DNA of 64,000 nucleotides from Ruminococcus bicirculans (ex Wegman et al. 2014) (GCF_000723465.1 NZ_HF545616.1:186001-250000), one strand, 5' to 3'. Counted from the first letter of the stretch, positions 26,241 through 34,826 are shown. The notes: generated by a model not told the origin, from the sequence alone. A program made the numbers and translations.

Positions 26241-26271
26241 AGGAGGAACGTGCTTTCGCACGGATACTTTT
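26241..26271 (+). promoter_or_regulatory. Shine-Dalgarno site set apart by a hairpin
   Basis: AGGAGG (26241-26246) is 25 bases from the ATG at 26272, too far for normal use. Between them CGTGC-TTTC-GCACG (26249-26262) can form a 5-bp hairpin that would shorten the spacing to about 11. No in-frame start lies closer. Confidence 0.55.
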
Positions 26272-27033
26272 ATGATAAAAATAGCCGTTTACGGAAAGGG
26301 CGGAATAGGAAAATCCACAGTTACGGGAAACCTTGCCGCCGCATTTGCAAGTCTTGGAAAAAGAGTTATACAAATTGGCTGTGACCCAAAGGCTGACTCC
26401 ACCATAAATCTTCTTGGTGGCGAGCCTGTTATGCCTGTGATGAATTATCTCAGAGAGCATGACGATGAGCCTGAGAGCATAGAGGAGATATCAAAAGAGG
26501 GCTATGGCGGAGTGCTTTGTATAGAAACAGGCGGTCCTACCCCCGGACTTGGCTGTGCAGGCAGAGGTATAATCACCACCTTCAGCCTGCTTGAAGACTT
26601 GAAGCTTTTTGAAAAATATAAGCCTGACGTTGTGCTTTATGACGTTCTCGGAGACGTTGTGTGCGGAGGTTTCGCCGCACCTATCAGAGAGGGCTACGCT
26701 TCAAAGGTGCTTATCGTCACCTCAGGCGAGAAAATGGCATTGTATGCCGCAAATAATATAAACAGTGCGGTGAAAAACTTTGCCGACAGAAGCTATGCAA
26801 AAGTTCGTGGTATCGTCATGAACAGGCGAAACGTTGAGGACGAGGAAGAAAAGGTCAGAGCCTTTGCAGAAAGTGCAGGGCTTGATATCGTTGCGGATAT
26901 ACCAAGAAGCGACGATATCATCAGATGTGAGGATAAGGGCATGACCGTCATAGAGGGCGAGCCTGACTGTCAGGCGGCAAAATGCTTTTTGAAGCTTGCC
27001 CAGACCCTTATGCAGGAGGACAACGATGACTAA
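26272..27033 (+). CDS. NifH-like ATPase, second copy
   Basis: A 253-residue paralogue of the first H protein with GKGGIGKST (8-16), [10 protein letters not shown]95 (GLGCAGRG) and C131 (DVVCGGF). It should pass electrons to one or both D-K pairs. Blocks around the P-loop and cluster motifs are nearly identical in DNA to the first copy while the rest differs. It is the only gene of the run not overlapped by its upstream neighbour (33-base gap with its own ribosome site). Its end overlaps the next gene by eight bases. Confidence 0.92.
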   Translation: MIKIAVYGKGGIGKSTVTGNLAAAFASLGKRVIQIGCDPKADSTINLLGGEPVMPVMNYLREHDDEPESIEEISKEGYGGVLCIETGGPTPGLGCAGRGIITTFSLLEDLKLFEKYKPDVVLYDVLGDVVCGGFAAPIREGYASKVLIVTSGEKMALYAANNINSAVKNFADRSYAKVRGIVMNRRNVEDEEEKVRAFAESAGLDIVADIPRSDDIIRCEDKGMTVIEGEPDCQAAKCFLKLAQTLMQEDNDD

Positions 27034-28327
27034 AGCGTTTTACATAACGGCGGCGGAGCTTGCCCAAAAGGGAAAAGATAATATCCCTGACGAGCTTCTT
27101 TCGGCAAAGCACCTTATCTACAGCTCCCCTGCAACATTGGCGTTCAATTCACCGGGAGCGCAGGGCTTTGGTGTAAAAAGAGCAGGACTTGCAGTGCCAA
27201 ATTCGGTTATGCTTCTTGTGGCTCCTGCCTGCTGTGGGCGAAACACCACTATGCTCAGTGCGGAAAGCGGCTACGGCGACAGATTTTTCTACCTGCTTCT
27301 TGACGATACCGATATCGTCACAGGCAGGCACCTTACAAAGATACCGAAAGCCGTGGAGGAGGTATGTCAAAGCCTTGATTACACTCCCTCGGCGGTGATG
27401 ATATGTATAACCTGCGTTGACGCTCTCCTCGGCACTGATATGGACAGAGTGTGCAGAAAATCCAGCGACCGAGCAGGCGTGCCTGTTGTGCCATGCTATA
27501 TGTATGCCCTCACAAGGGAAAAGCGTCTGCCCCCTATGGCTTCAGTGCGAAAATCGGTGTATTCCCTTTTGAAACCTCGCAAGAGAAAGTCTGACGAGGT
27601 GAATATCCTCGGTTATTTCTCACCCTTGCAGGAAGATTGCGAGCTTTACAGCCTGCTGAAAAGTGCAGGCGTAAAGACCATAAGAGAGCTTTCAAGGTGT
27701 GATACCTTCGAGGAATATGAAAAAATGTCGCAGGCAAATTTTTCTCTTGTACTCAATGCGGAAGCAAGATATGCCGCCCAGCAAATGGAGCAGGAGCTTA
27801 ACATACCTTTTATAGAGCTTGCGAGAGTTTTTCAGGCTGATAAGATATCTACGCAGTATCGTCTGCTGGGTCAGGCGATAGGAACGGAGCTTTGCGATAA
27901 AGAGTATTATGAGCAGACAATGGCTCTTATAGATGATTTCAGAGAAAAGCATAAAGGGCTGTGCTTTGCAGTGGGCGAGTTTTCCAACTGCGACCCTATA
28001 GAAATGGCATTGGCTCTTATAAGATACGGCTTCAAGGTGGCGGAGATATTCGGCACTGTGGGGGAGCGAAATTTCGGCTTTGTGAAAAAGATAGCACAGC
28101 TTTCCCCTGAAACAAAAATATATTCAAACCTCTCGCCAACAATGCTCTTTTATGAGCCTGACGAGAGGGTGAACGTTTATATCGGCAAGGATTGTGCCTA
28201 TTATCACCCTGACATAGCAGGAGCAGACTTCAATGACGAGATCCAGCCTTTTGGCTATGCAGGTGTAAAAAAGCTGTTTTGCGACCTTGAAAAGGCGCTT
28301 GATTGGAAAGGAGCGGAGGATAAATGA
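27026..28327 (+). CDS. NifD-like nitrogenase component 1 subunit, second copy
   Basis: A 433-residue paralogue of the first D-like protein. Likely cluster cysteines are the adjacent C69 and C70 (VAPACCGRN) and C130 ([12 protein letters not shown]). The end has [17 protein letters not shown]. Start ATG 27026 lies in the end of the H gene (ATGACTAA); the longer frame from 26996 is read-through. The Cys spacing differs from copy one (CC rather than CxxxC), so the metal site may differ. It does not resemble NifE beyond the family level as far as I can see. Confidence 0.86.
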   Translation: MTKAFYITAAELAQKGKDNIPDELLSAKHLIYSSPATLAFNSPGAQGFGVKRAGLAVPNSVMLLVAPACCGRNTTMLSAESGYGDRFFYLLLDDTDIVTGRHLTKIPKAVEEVCQSLDYTPSAVMICITCVDALLGTDMDRVCRKSSDRAGVPVVPCYMYALTREKRLPPMASVRKSVYSLLKPRKRKSDEVNILGYFSPLQEDCELYSLLKSAGVKTIRELSRCDTFEEYEKMSQANFSLVLNAEARYAAQQMEQELNIPFIELARVFQADKISTQYRLLGQAIGTELCDKEYYEQTMALIDDFREKHKGLCFAVGEFSNCDPIEMALALIRYGFKVAEIFGTVGERNFGFVKKIAQLSPETKIYSNLSPTMLFYEPDERVNVYIGKDCAYYHPDIAGADFNDEIQPFGYAGVKKLFCDLEKALDWKGAEDK

Positions 28328-29391
28328 AAAATCTTTTGAAGCTTTTGTCACCCTTTGCCCCTGACCAATCAGGTGCATCGGCAGTGCTTTACGAGCTTGG
28401 AGGACTAATGGTAATATGCGACGCAGGCGGCTGTGCAGGCAACGTCTGTGGCTTTGACGAGCCAAGGTGGTTTACCAAAAAGAGCGCAGTTTTCAGCGCG
28501 GGGCTTCGTGATATGGACGCAATTTTAGGACGTGACGACAGGCTTATCGAAAAGCTCTCCAAAGCCTGTGAGCAGATATCACCTGCTTTCACCGCCATAA
28601 TAGGCACACCTGTGCCTGCTGTCATCGCAACAGATATGAGAGCGTTGAAACGAATGACAGAGAAGAAAACAGGACTTCCTTGCATAACAGCCGAGTGTAC
28701 AGGCACGAACTATTACGACAGCGGCTCAGAGCCGGTGTGGATAGAGCTTTTCAAGACCTTTGCCACTGAGAGCAAGCCTGTTCAGAAAGGCAGGCTTGGC
28801 ATTATAGGTGCAACACCTTTGGAGCTTAGTATCATAAGCCCCGAGAGGATAGTGGCGGAATATAAGGCAAAGGGTTGGGAGAATGTTATATGCTACGGCA
28901 TGGGAAGCACCCTTGATGATGTGAAAAATGCGGCTGCGGCAGAGATGAACATAGTCTGTTCAGCGTCGGCAATAAAGGCGGCGGAGTATCTCAAAGAAAA
29001 GTTCGGCACGCCTTATGAGATAGAATATCCACGAAGCTGTCTGCCTGAGGAGATAGTGCAAAAAGCTGATAAATTTACGGATAAAAACGTCCTTGTGATA
29101 CATAACCAAACAGCGGCTGACACTGTGAGAAAGCTTATCACAGAAAAAAGCGGCAAGTGTCATTGCACATCGGCAACGTTTTTTATGCAGAAAAAGGGGC
29201 TTTCACAGCAGAGTGATTTTTTCCTTGCAGACGAAAGCGACCTTTGCGACAATGTTGGTGATAACTATGACGTTGTTATCGCAGACAAGACCCTCAGACG
29301 TGTTATGAAAAATTTCAGCGGCGAGTTTATAGACTTTCCGCATTTCGGACTTTCAGGCAGACTTTTGCAGGGAGAGAGTGAAAAGATATGA
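28324..29391 (+). CDS. NifK-like subunit, second copy, lacking two cluster Cys
   Basis: A 355-residue paralogue of the first K-like protein. Only one of the three cluster cysteines is kept: Ser19 stands where copy one has C17 (QSGASAVL), C37 is kept (AGGCAGN), and Gly replaces C91 (AIIGTPVP). Extra cysteines at 32 and 42 flank the kept one. It ends FIDFPHFGLSGRLL. It overlaps genes on both sides by four bases. The cluster of this D-K pair must be bound differently, or be partly lost; a scaffold or regulatory role is possible. Confidence 0.86.
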   Translation: MKNLLKLLSPFAPDQSGASAVLYELGGLMVICDAGGCAGNVCGFDEPRWFTKKSAVFSAGLRDMDAILGRDDRLIEKLSKACEQISPAFTAIIGTPVPAVIATDMRALKRMTEKKTGLPCITAECTGTNYYDSGSEPVWIELFKTFATESKPVQKGRLGIIGATPLELSIISPERIVAEYKAKGWENVICYGMGSTLDDVKNAAAAEMNIVCSASAIKAAEYLKEKFGTPYEIEYPRSCLPEEIVQKADKFTDKNVLVIHNQTAADTVRKLITEKSGKCHCTSATFFMQKKGLSQQSDFFLADESDLCDNVGDNYDVVIADKTLRRVMKNFSGEFIDFPHFGLSGRLLQGESEKI

Positions 29392-29789
29392 CAGAAGAAA
29401 TTATAGAGCGTCTTGAAGAATATCTCGGCTCAGAGGAGTTTGAATATGAAGCCGAAAACTGCATGGAGGAGCTTGACGAAAGTGGCGAGGGCATAAACGC
29501 AGTTTTGCCTTTGCTTAGGTTTCTCGAAAGACACCCCATGGCTGATATAAGCATGACAAGTGCCGTGGTGAGATATATGGAGCAGTTTTACGGCAGAGGT
29601 TATGAGAACATTCTCATGGACTCCGTTCGTCGCAGACCTACTGTGCATACTGTGAGAATGTTAGGCAGGCTCAGAAATGCCGCCATAGATGAGGGTCAGG
29701 ACGGTGAGGAGTTTGAGGACGTGCTTATAGACGTTCTCAGCAGTGAAGCAGAGGACGAGATAAAGGATACCGTCAGGGAGCTTATCTGA
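29388..29789 (+). CDS. Small acidic protein of the nitrogenase-like operon
   Basis: I do not recognise this 133-residue protein. It is acidic and almost wholly helical, with repeat-like helices (EEIIERLEEYLG, MTSAVVRYMEQFYG, TVRMLGRLRN, EVIDVL-like segments), suggesting a small HEAT-like or helical-bundle fold. It has one cysteine and no metal motif. ATGA overlap with the K-like gene and TGATG with hypF place it firmly in the operon, so a role in assembly or as an adaptor for the complex is a reasonable guess. It is not HypA: the N-terminal MHE and the CxxC pairs are missing. Confidence 0.7.
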   Translation: MTEEIIERLEEYLGSEEFEYEAENCMEELDESGEGINAVLPLLRFLERHPMADISMTSAVVRYMEQFYGRGYENILMDSVRRRPTVHTVRMLGRLRNAAIDEGQDGEEFEDVLIDVLSSEAEDEIKDTVRELI

Positions 29790-32068
29790 TGAAAACTGAG
29801 ATGATTCGTGTTTATGGTATCGTTCAGGGCGTGGGCTTCCGACCTTTTGTCAGCCGTGAAGCGTCAGACCTTGGACTTTGCGGCACTGTGGCAAACAAAG
29901 GCTCTTATGTTGAGATACACGCACAGGGCAGTGAAAAGGCTGTGGACGAGCTGAAAAAAGCCCTTGAAAGCCGTCCCCCTGAGCGTTCGGTGATAATGGA
30001 GATAATTTCCGCCCATTTGGACGAGCCACCATTTGACAGCTTTGAGATAATCGACAGCGAAAAAGAAAAAGGTGATATTTTCGTATCCCCTGACATCGCT
30101 GTGTGCGAAAAATGCAAGGGAGAGCTTTTTGATAAAACGAACAGAAGATATCTCCACCCTTTTATAAACTGCACCCAGTGCGGCCCAAGGCTCACTATTA
30201 TGGACTCTATGCCCTATGACAGAGTTCGCACCACAATGGCTGACTTTCCAATGTGCAAAGACTGCGAGGAGGAGTACACCGACCCTGCCACAAGGCGTTA
30301 TGACGCCCAGCCTGTGTGCTGTAACAAATGCGGTCCGGAGGTCTATATCATAGGCAGTGAAAAGAAAGGCGCTGAGGCTATCACCGCCACAAGAGAAGCC
30401 GTCATGGCAGGGAAGATAATCGCTGTCAAAGGCATAGGCGGTTTTCACCTTTGCTGTGACGCAAAAAACGAGAGCGCAGTAAAAAGGCTCAGAGAGCTTA
30501 AAAACCGCCCTGCAAAGCCACTTGCCGTTATGCTGAAGGATATTTCTGCCGCAAGGCGTGAGTGCGATTTTGGCGAAGTGCAGGAAAAGCTTCTCACAGG
30601 CTGGCAAAAGCCTATCGTGCTTCTTGATAAAAAAACTAGTGGAAGCCTTTGCGAAAGCGTTGCACCCGATAATCCTACAGTGGGAGTAATGCTTCCCTAT
30701 GCCCCTTTGCACCTGCTTCTTTTTGATTACGATGACGGTGTGGAAATGACCGACAGCCTTGTTATGACCAGCGGAAACGTCCGTGGCGCACCTATTTGTC
30801 GAAGCGACGAGGACGCACTCAGCGAGATTTCAGGCTTCTGCGACCTGATATTATCCCACAACAGACGTATCTTGATACGCTCAGACGATACTGTCATGGA
30901 CACATTTGAGGGCAAGCCTTACATAATAAGGCGTTCAAGAGGATATGCACCATTGCCTGTTATGACATCATGCAGTGATAAAGGTCAGACCCTTGCCATA
31001 GGCGGTGAACTTAAAAATACGTTCTGTATCAGAAAGGGAAGCCTTTATTATCTCTCTTCCTATGTGGGGGATATGGCTGATATCCGCACTGTAAAGGCGC
31101 TTGAGGAGTCAGTAAAGCGTATGTGCGAACTTCTGGAAGCAACACCGCAAAACGTAGTCTGCGATATGCACCCTAAATACAATACAGTTGCATTTGCCGA
31201 GGGGCTTGACCTGCCTCTGAAAAAAGTCCAGCACCACTATGCTCATATCCTATCCTGCATGGCAGAAAACGACTATAGTGAAAAGGTCATAGGCGTATCA
31301 TATGACGGCACAGGCTTTGGCACAGACGGCACCATATGGGGAGGAGAGCTACTTCTCTGCGACCGCACAGGCTTTGAGCGTATGGGAAGCATAAAGCCCT
31401 TCATGCAGGTGGGTGGCGATCTTTCCTCTAAAGAGGGCTGGCGTATCGCCGCAATGATTGCAGGCTCAGCCTATGGGGAAAGGGGCGGAGAGATCTGTGA
31501 AAAGCTTGGTATTTGTACAGCGAAAGAGTACAAGCTTCTGTCCATAATGGCAGAGAAAAAAGTAAACGCAGTAAGCTCCACAAGCGCAGGACGGCTTTTT
31601 GACGCCGCTTCTGCAGTGCTTGGCATAAGGCGTTCTTCTACCTTTGAGGGTGAAGCTTCCATGGCGTTGCAGTTTGCGGCAGAAAAATTCAGCCGTGAGC
31701 CGTTCGGTATTTACGAGCCTATGGAAAAGCTCACTGCCGAAAAAGAGGGCAGGATAATGCTCTGCACTCAGGCTCTTATCAAGCGTCTTTGCCAGGGTAT
31801 GCAAAATGGTGAGGATAAAAACCGCCTTGCCTATGAGTTTCACTCACTTCTTGCGGATATGACGGTGCAGGCGTGCAGGACCATAAGCAAGAGAACAGGC
31901 GTAAAGGTCTGTGCCCTGAGCGGGGGAGTTTTTCAGAACAAGCTTCTGCTTAAAATGGTGAAGTGCCGCCTTGAAAAAATGGGGCTTAGAGTACTTATCC
32001 ACAGCCTTGTGCCTGCCAATGACGGTGGTATAGCTTTGGGACAAGCGTTTTATCTGAATGAGGAATGA
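29789..32068 (+). CDS. hypF: HypF carbamoyltransferase
   Basis: A 759-residue enzyme that moves the carbamoyl group of carbamoyl phosphate to the C-terminal Cys of HypE, the source of cyanide ligands. Domains in order: acylphosphatase (VYGIVQGVGFRPFV, 9-22), two CX2CX18CX2C zinc motifs (about 105-185), a YrdC-like domain (KGIGGFHLCCDA), and a Kae1-like domain with QHHYAHILS and a late ALSGGVFQN. All key parts are present and length is normal. It starts on the stop of the small acidic gene (TGATG). Confidence 0.95.
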   Translation: MKTEMIRVYGIVQGVGFRPFVSREASDLGLCGTVANKGSYVEIHAQGSEKAVDELKKALESRPPERSVIMEIISAHLDEPPFDSFEIIDSEKEKGDIFVSPDIAVCEKCKGELFDKTNRRYLHPFINCTQCGPRLTIMDSMPYDRVRTTMADFPMCKDCEEEYTDPATRRYDAQPVCCNKCGPEVYIIGSEKKGAEAITATREAVMAGKIIAVKGIGGFHLCCDAKNESAVKRLRELKNRPAKPLAVMLKDISAARRECDFGEVQEKLLTGWQKPIVLLDKKTSGSLCESVAPDNPTVGVMLPYAPLHLLLFDYDDGVEMTDSLVMTSGNVRGAPICRSDEDALSEISGFCDLILSHNRRILIRSDDTVMDTFEGKPYIIRRSRGYAPLPVMTSCSDKGQTLAIGGELKNTFCIRKGSLYYLSSYVGDMADIRTVKALEESVKRMCELLEATPQNVVCDMHPKYNTVAFAEGLDLPLKKVQHHYAHILSCMAENDYSEKVIGVSYDGTGFGTDGTIWGGELLLCDRTGFERMGSIKPFMQVGGDLSSKEGWRIAAMIAGSAYGERGGEICEKLGICTAKEYKLLSIMAEKKVNAVSSTSAGRLFDAASAVLGIRRSSTFEGEASMALQFAAEKFSREPFGIYEPMEKLTAEKEGRIMLCTQALIKRLCQGMQNGEDKNRLAYEFHSLLADMTVQACRTISKRTGVKVCALSGGVFQNKLLLKMVKCRLEKMGLRVLIHSLVPANDGGIALGQAFYLNEE

Positions 32069-32115
32069 GGAGTGAGGAATTAAGGTATCGCCTGCGGCGA
32101 TGATTTTCTTATTCT

Positions 32116-32286
32116 GTAGGGGCGACCTTTGGTCACCTGAGGCTGTTTAAAAATACCAAAATAACAGGCGAACGCTATTCGCCCCTACATATAAACAGCG
32201 TATTTACGCCAATTGTAGGGGACGGCGCCCTCGACGTCCCGCTTTTGTCGAACTTTTTCAATAAGCTGGGGCGACCTTTGGTCGCC
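32116..32286. repeat. Cluster of four palindromic intergenic repeats
   Basis: Four copies lie in the 274-base gap between hypF and hypC: GGCGACC-TTT-GGTCACC near 32120, GGCGAACGCTATTCGCC near 32167-32183 (reversed, ending CCCCTACAT), GGGGACG...CGTCCC near 32217-32240, and GGCGACC-TTT-GGTCGCC at 32270-32286. All share the TGTAGGGGCGA-type start. No gene is seen here. Confidence 0.7.
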
Positions 32287-32342
32287 TGTGTATCTCATTT
32301 CTGATTTTGTTATATAGATTAAATTTTTTTGGAGGTATTGAT

Positions 32343-32552
32343 ATGTGTGTAGGTTTATCTGCAAAGGTTGTAAGTGTAAACGAGGGCACTGCTGTTATTG
32401 ACGCAAGCGGTGCAAAAAGAGAGGTATCTGCTGACCTTATCGACGATCTCGAAGTAGGGGATTATGTCATGGTACACGCAGGGGTGGCTATCGCAAAGAT
32501 AACCTCTGACGATAGCGAAGAAACTGACGAGATAATGGAGAGTATCCAATGA
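32343..32552 (+). CDS. hypC: HypC chaperone
   Basis: A 69-residue chaperone starting MCVGLSAKV, with the essential Cys2 that carries iron with HypD, and the VGDYVMVHAGVAIAKI core of the family. GGAGG lies before ATG 32343; the longer frame from 32307 is not used, since HypC needs its N-terminal Met-Cys. It overlaps hypD by four bases. Confidence 0.95.
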   Translation: MCVGLSAKVVSVNEGTAVIDASGAKREVSADLIDDLEVGDYVMVHAGVAIAKITSDDSEETDEIMESIQ

Positions 32553-33601
32553 ACACTATAGAAAATGCAAAGGAGATAATAAGCTCCTACAAACGTGAGG
32601 ACGGCAAAAAGCTTCGCATAATGGAGGTCTGCGGCACTCACACCCACGAGATTTTCAGGCTTGGCATAAGAAAGCTCCTTCCTGAGAGCGTTGAGCTTAT
32701 CTCAGGTCCTGGCTGTCCTGTGTGCGTTACTCCCATTGGCTTCATCGACGAGGCTTGTATGCTCGCTCTTGAAAAAGGTGCGGAGATATGCACTTTCGGT
32801 GACCTTATAAGAGTACCCGGTACAGAAATGAGCCTTGCAGGAGCAAGGTCAAAGGGTGCTGTAATAAAGACAGTCTATTCGCCCCTTGACGCAGTTTCAT
32901 ATGCCGAAAGCCATAGAGATGAGCAGGTGGTATTTCTCGCCGTTGGCTTTGAGACCACCACCCCATCAGCCTGCCTTGCAGTAGAAAAAGCGAAAAAGCT
33001 GGGGCTTGAAAACTTCTCTATTCTTGGTGCAAACAAGACCATGCCAAATGCTTATAAGGCTTTGGAGGGAAGTGCAGACGCATTTTTGTACCCTGGCCAT
33101 GTCAACGCTATCACAGGCACAGCCGTGTGCGAGGAGCTTGTGAAAAAGGGCGTTTCAGGCGTTGTTACGGGCTTCACGGCCGCTGAACTTCTTACGGCTC
33201 TTGCTGTTACCATAGAGCTTTCTCAGCGTGGCGAGCCGTTTTTCAGAAACTGCTATCCTAGAGTAGTAAAGCCCGAGGGCAACCCAGCCGCCATAAAGCT
33301 TATGGAAAAGGTCATGACCCCCTGCGACAGCGAGTGGCGTGGACTTGGTATTATCCCAATGTCAGGCATGATACTCCGTGACGAGTATGCTGACTTTGAC
33401 GCACGAAAGAAATTCGCTCTGCCGAAAATAACAGGCAAGCCAAACCCAGCCTGCCGCTGCGGAGATGTTTTGCAGGGCAAGTGCAAGCCCTCGGATTGTA
33501 AAGTTTTCGGCAAGGTCTGTACACCGCTGCACCCTATAGGTGCGTGCATGGTGTCAAACGAGGGCGCTTGCTCAGCATATTATCAGTATGGCAATTTGTA
33601 A
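32549..33601 (+). CDS. hypD: HypD, iron-cyanide assembly protein
   Basis: A 350-residue [4Fe-4S] protein on which the Fe(CN)2CO unit is built with HypC and HypE. Seen motifs are MEVCGTHTH (near 28-36), GPGCPVCVTP (near 55), GFETTTP, PGHVNAITG and the C-terminal Cys-rich block CRCGDVLQGKC to GACMVS. All expected cysteines are present. It overlaps hypC by four bases and lies 28 bases before hypE. Confidence 0.95.
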   Translation: MNTIENAKEIISSYKREDGKKLRIMEVCGTHTHEIFRLGIRKLLPESVELISGPGCPVCVTPIGFIDEACMLALEKGAEICTFGDLIRVPGTEMSLAGARSKGAVIKTVYSPLDAVSYAESHRDEQVVFLAVGFETTTPSACLAVEKAKKLGLENFSILGANKTMPNAYKALEGSADAFLYPGHVNAITGTAVCEELVKKGVSGVVTGFTAAELLTALAVTIELSQRGEPFFRNCYPRVVKPEGNPAAIKLMEKVMTPCDSEWRGLGIIPMSGMILRDEYADFDARKKFALPKITGKPNPACRCGDVLQGKCKPSDCKVFGKVCTPLHPIGACMVSNEGACSAYYQYGNL

Positions 33602-33629
33602 AATAAACTATCCGAAAAGAGGAATAATT

Positions 33630-34637
33630 ATGACAGATAAATTTGTTACCCTTGCCCACGGCGCAGGAGGAAAGCAGACTTCCGAGCTTATCGACCGTGT
33701 TTTTAAGGAGCATTTCGCTAACCCTGACCTGACCGCCGACGATGCCGCCGTGCTTTCCATGGAAAAGGGCAAGATAGCATTCACCACAGACGGCTTTATA
33801 GTTTCTCCATACGAATTCGCAGGGGGAAATATCGGCAAGCTAAGTATTTGCGGCACTGTGAACGACCTTTCCTGCATGGGCGCAAAGCCTTTGTATCTCT
33901 CATGTGCTTTCGTTATCGAGGAGGGCTTTCCAATGGATAAGCTTGAGGAGATAGCCGCCGCCATGGCAAAGACCGCCAAGGAAGCAGGTGTCGAGATATG
34001 TGCAGGTGATACCAAGGTGGCAGGAAAAGGTCAGGTAGACGGCGTTTTCATTACCACTACGGGCATAGGCAGGATAATGGACAACGCCAACACCTCAGGC
34101 AAGCTTGCCAAAGCAGGCGACGCCGTTATAGTGTCAGGTGATATCGGCAGACACGGCTGTACCATACTTTTAGCTCGTGACGAGTTCGGCATAGAGGCAG
34201 ACGTAACAAGCGATTGTGCACCCCTCTGGGCAAACGTAAAAGCAATGTTCGACGTTACAAACGATATCCACGTTATCCGTGACGCAACAAGAGGCGGTGT
34301 AGGCACTGTTCTTTACGAGATAGCAGGTCAAAGCGGTGTGGGAATAACCCTTGACGCTGAGAAAATACCGGTGGCAGACGAGGTGAAAGGCGTGTGCGGT
34401 ATGCTGGGCTTAGAACCATTGTATCTCGCCTGCGAGGGCAGACTTGTTATATTCGCACCAAAGGACAAAGCGGAGGATATCGTTTCTGCTCTTAGAAAGT
34501 GCAAAAACTCAGAGAACGCCGCTGTCATAGGCGAGGTCACAGAGGATAACGCAGGCAGAGTTGTAATGAAAACAGAGATAGGCTCACAGACCCTTCTTCC
34601 ACAGCCGGGCGGAGAGCTTCTCCCTAGAATTTGCTGA
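33630..34637 (+). CDS. hypE: HypE, thiocyanate-forming maturase
   Basis: A 335-residue protein that dehydrates the carbamoyl group on its last Cys to a thiocyanate. The N-terminus AHGAGGKQTSELI, the DATRGGVGTVLYE segment and the terminal PRIC, with the acceptor Cys at the very end, are all intact. ATG 33630 has AGAGGAA upstream; the frame from 33540 runs through hypD. It is the last gene of the operon before the bidirectional terminator. Confidence 0.95.
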   Translation: MTDKFVTLAHGAGGKQTSELIDRVFKEHFANPDLTADDAAVLSMEKGKIAFTTDGFIVSPYEFAGGNIGKLSICGTVNDLSCMGAKPLYLSCAFVIEEGFPMDKLEEIAAAMAKTAKEAGVEICAGDTKVAGKGQVDGVFITTTGIGRIMDNANTSGKLAKAGDAVIVSGDIGRHGCTILLARDEFGIEADVTSDCAPLWANVKAMFDVTNDIHVIRDATRGGVGTVLYEIAGQSGVGITLDAEKIPVADEVKGVCGMLGLEPLYLACEGRLVIFAPKDKAEDIVSALRKCKNSENAAVIGEVTEDNAGRVVMKTEIGSQTLLPQPGGELLPRIC

Positions 34638-34673
34638 TATAAAAAATATTCTGCATAACACGTTGGCACATTG

Positions 34674-34812
34674 TAGGGGCGAACAGCGTTCGCCCGCCTG
34701 ATTTTCTCGCAAACTTATGTTGAAAGCCGCATTTGGGAATATTGAGCCAAAAATTGCGTGGATATCATGAGTTTGTCAGGCAAACAAAACGGGCGAACAC
34801 TGTTCGCCCCTA
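34674..34812. repeat. Two palindromic intergenic repeats in opposite orientation
   Basis: Copies at about 34674-34695 (TGTAGGGGCGAAC-AGC-GTTCGCCC) and 34791-34812 (GGGCGAACACTGTTCGCCC then CTAC) face each other in the gap between hypE and hemL. Confidence 0.75.
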
Positions 34813-34826
34813 CATATATGGAATAT

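Noticed and set aside
23070-29391. True nitrogen-fixation (nifHDK) locus
   Set aside because: The D/K proteins are short, apparent cofactor ligands are missing and no nifB/E/N is present; a nitrogenase-like function is better supported.
29388-29789. HypA nickel chaperone by position
   Set aside because: It lacks the N-terminal MHE and the two CxxC pairs.
29864-30712. 282-codon minus frame opposite hypF
   Set aside because: Shadow frame in the most strongly coding part of hypF; no ribosome site.
16518-34812. CRISPR array from repeated palindromes
   Set aside because: Repeats are irregularly spaced, face both ways and have no uniform spacers or cas genes.
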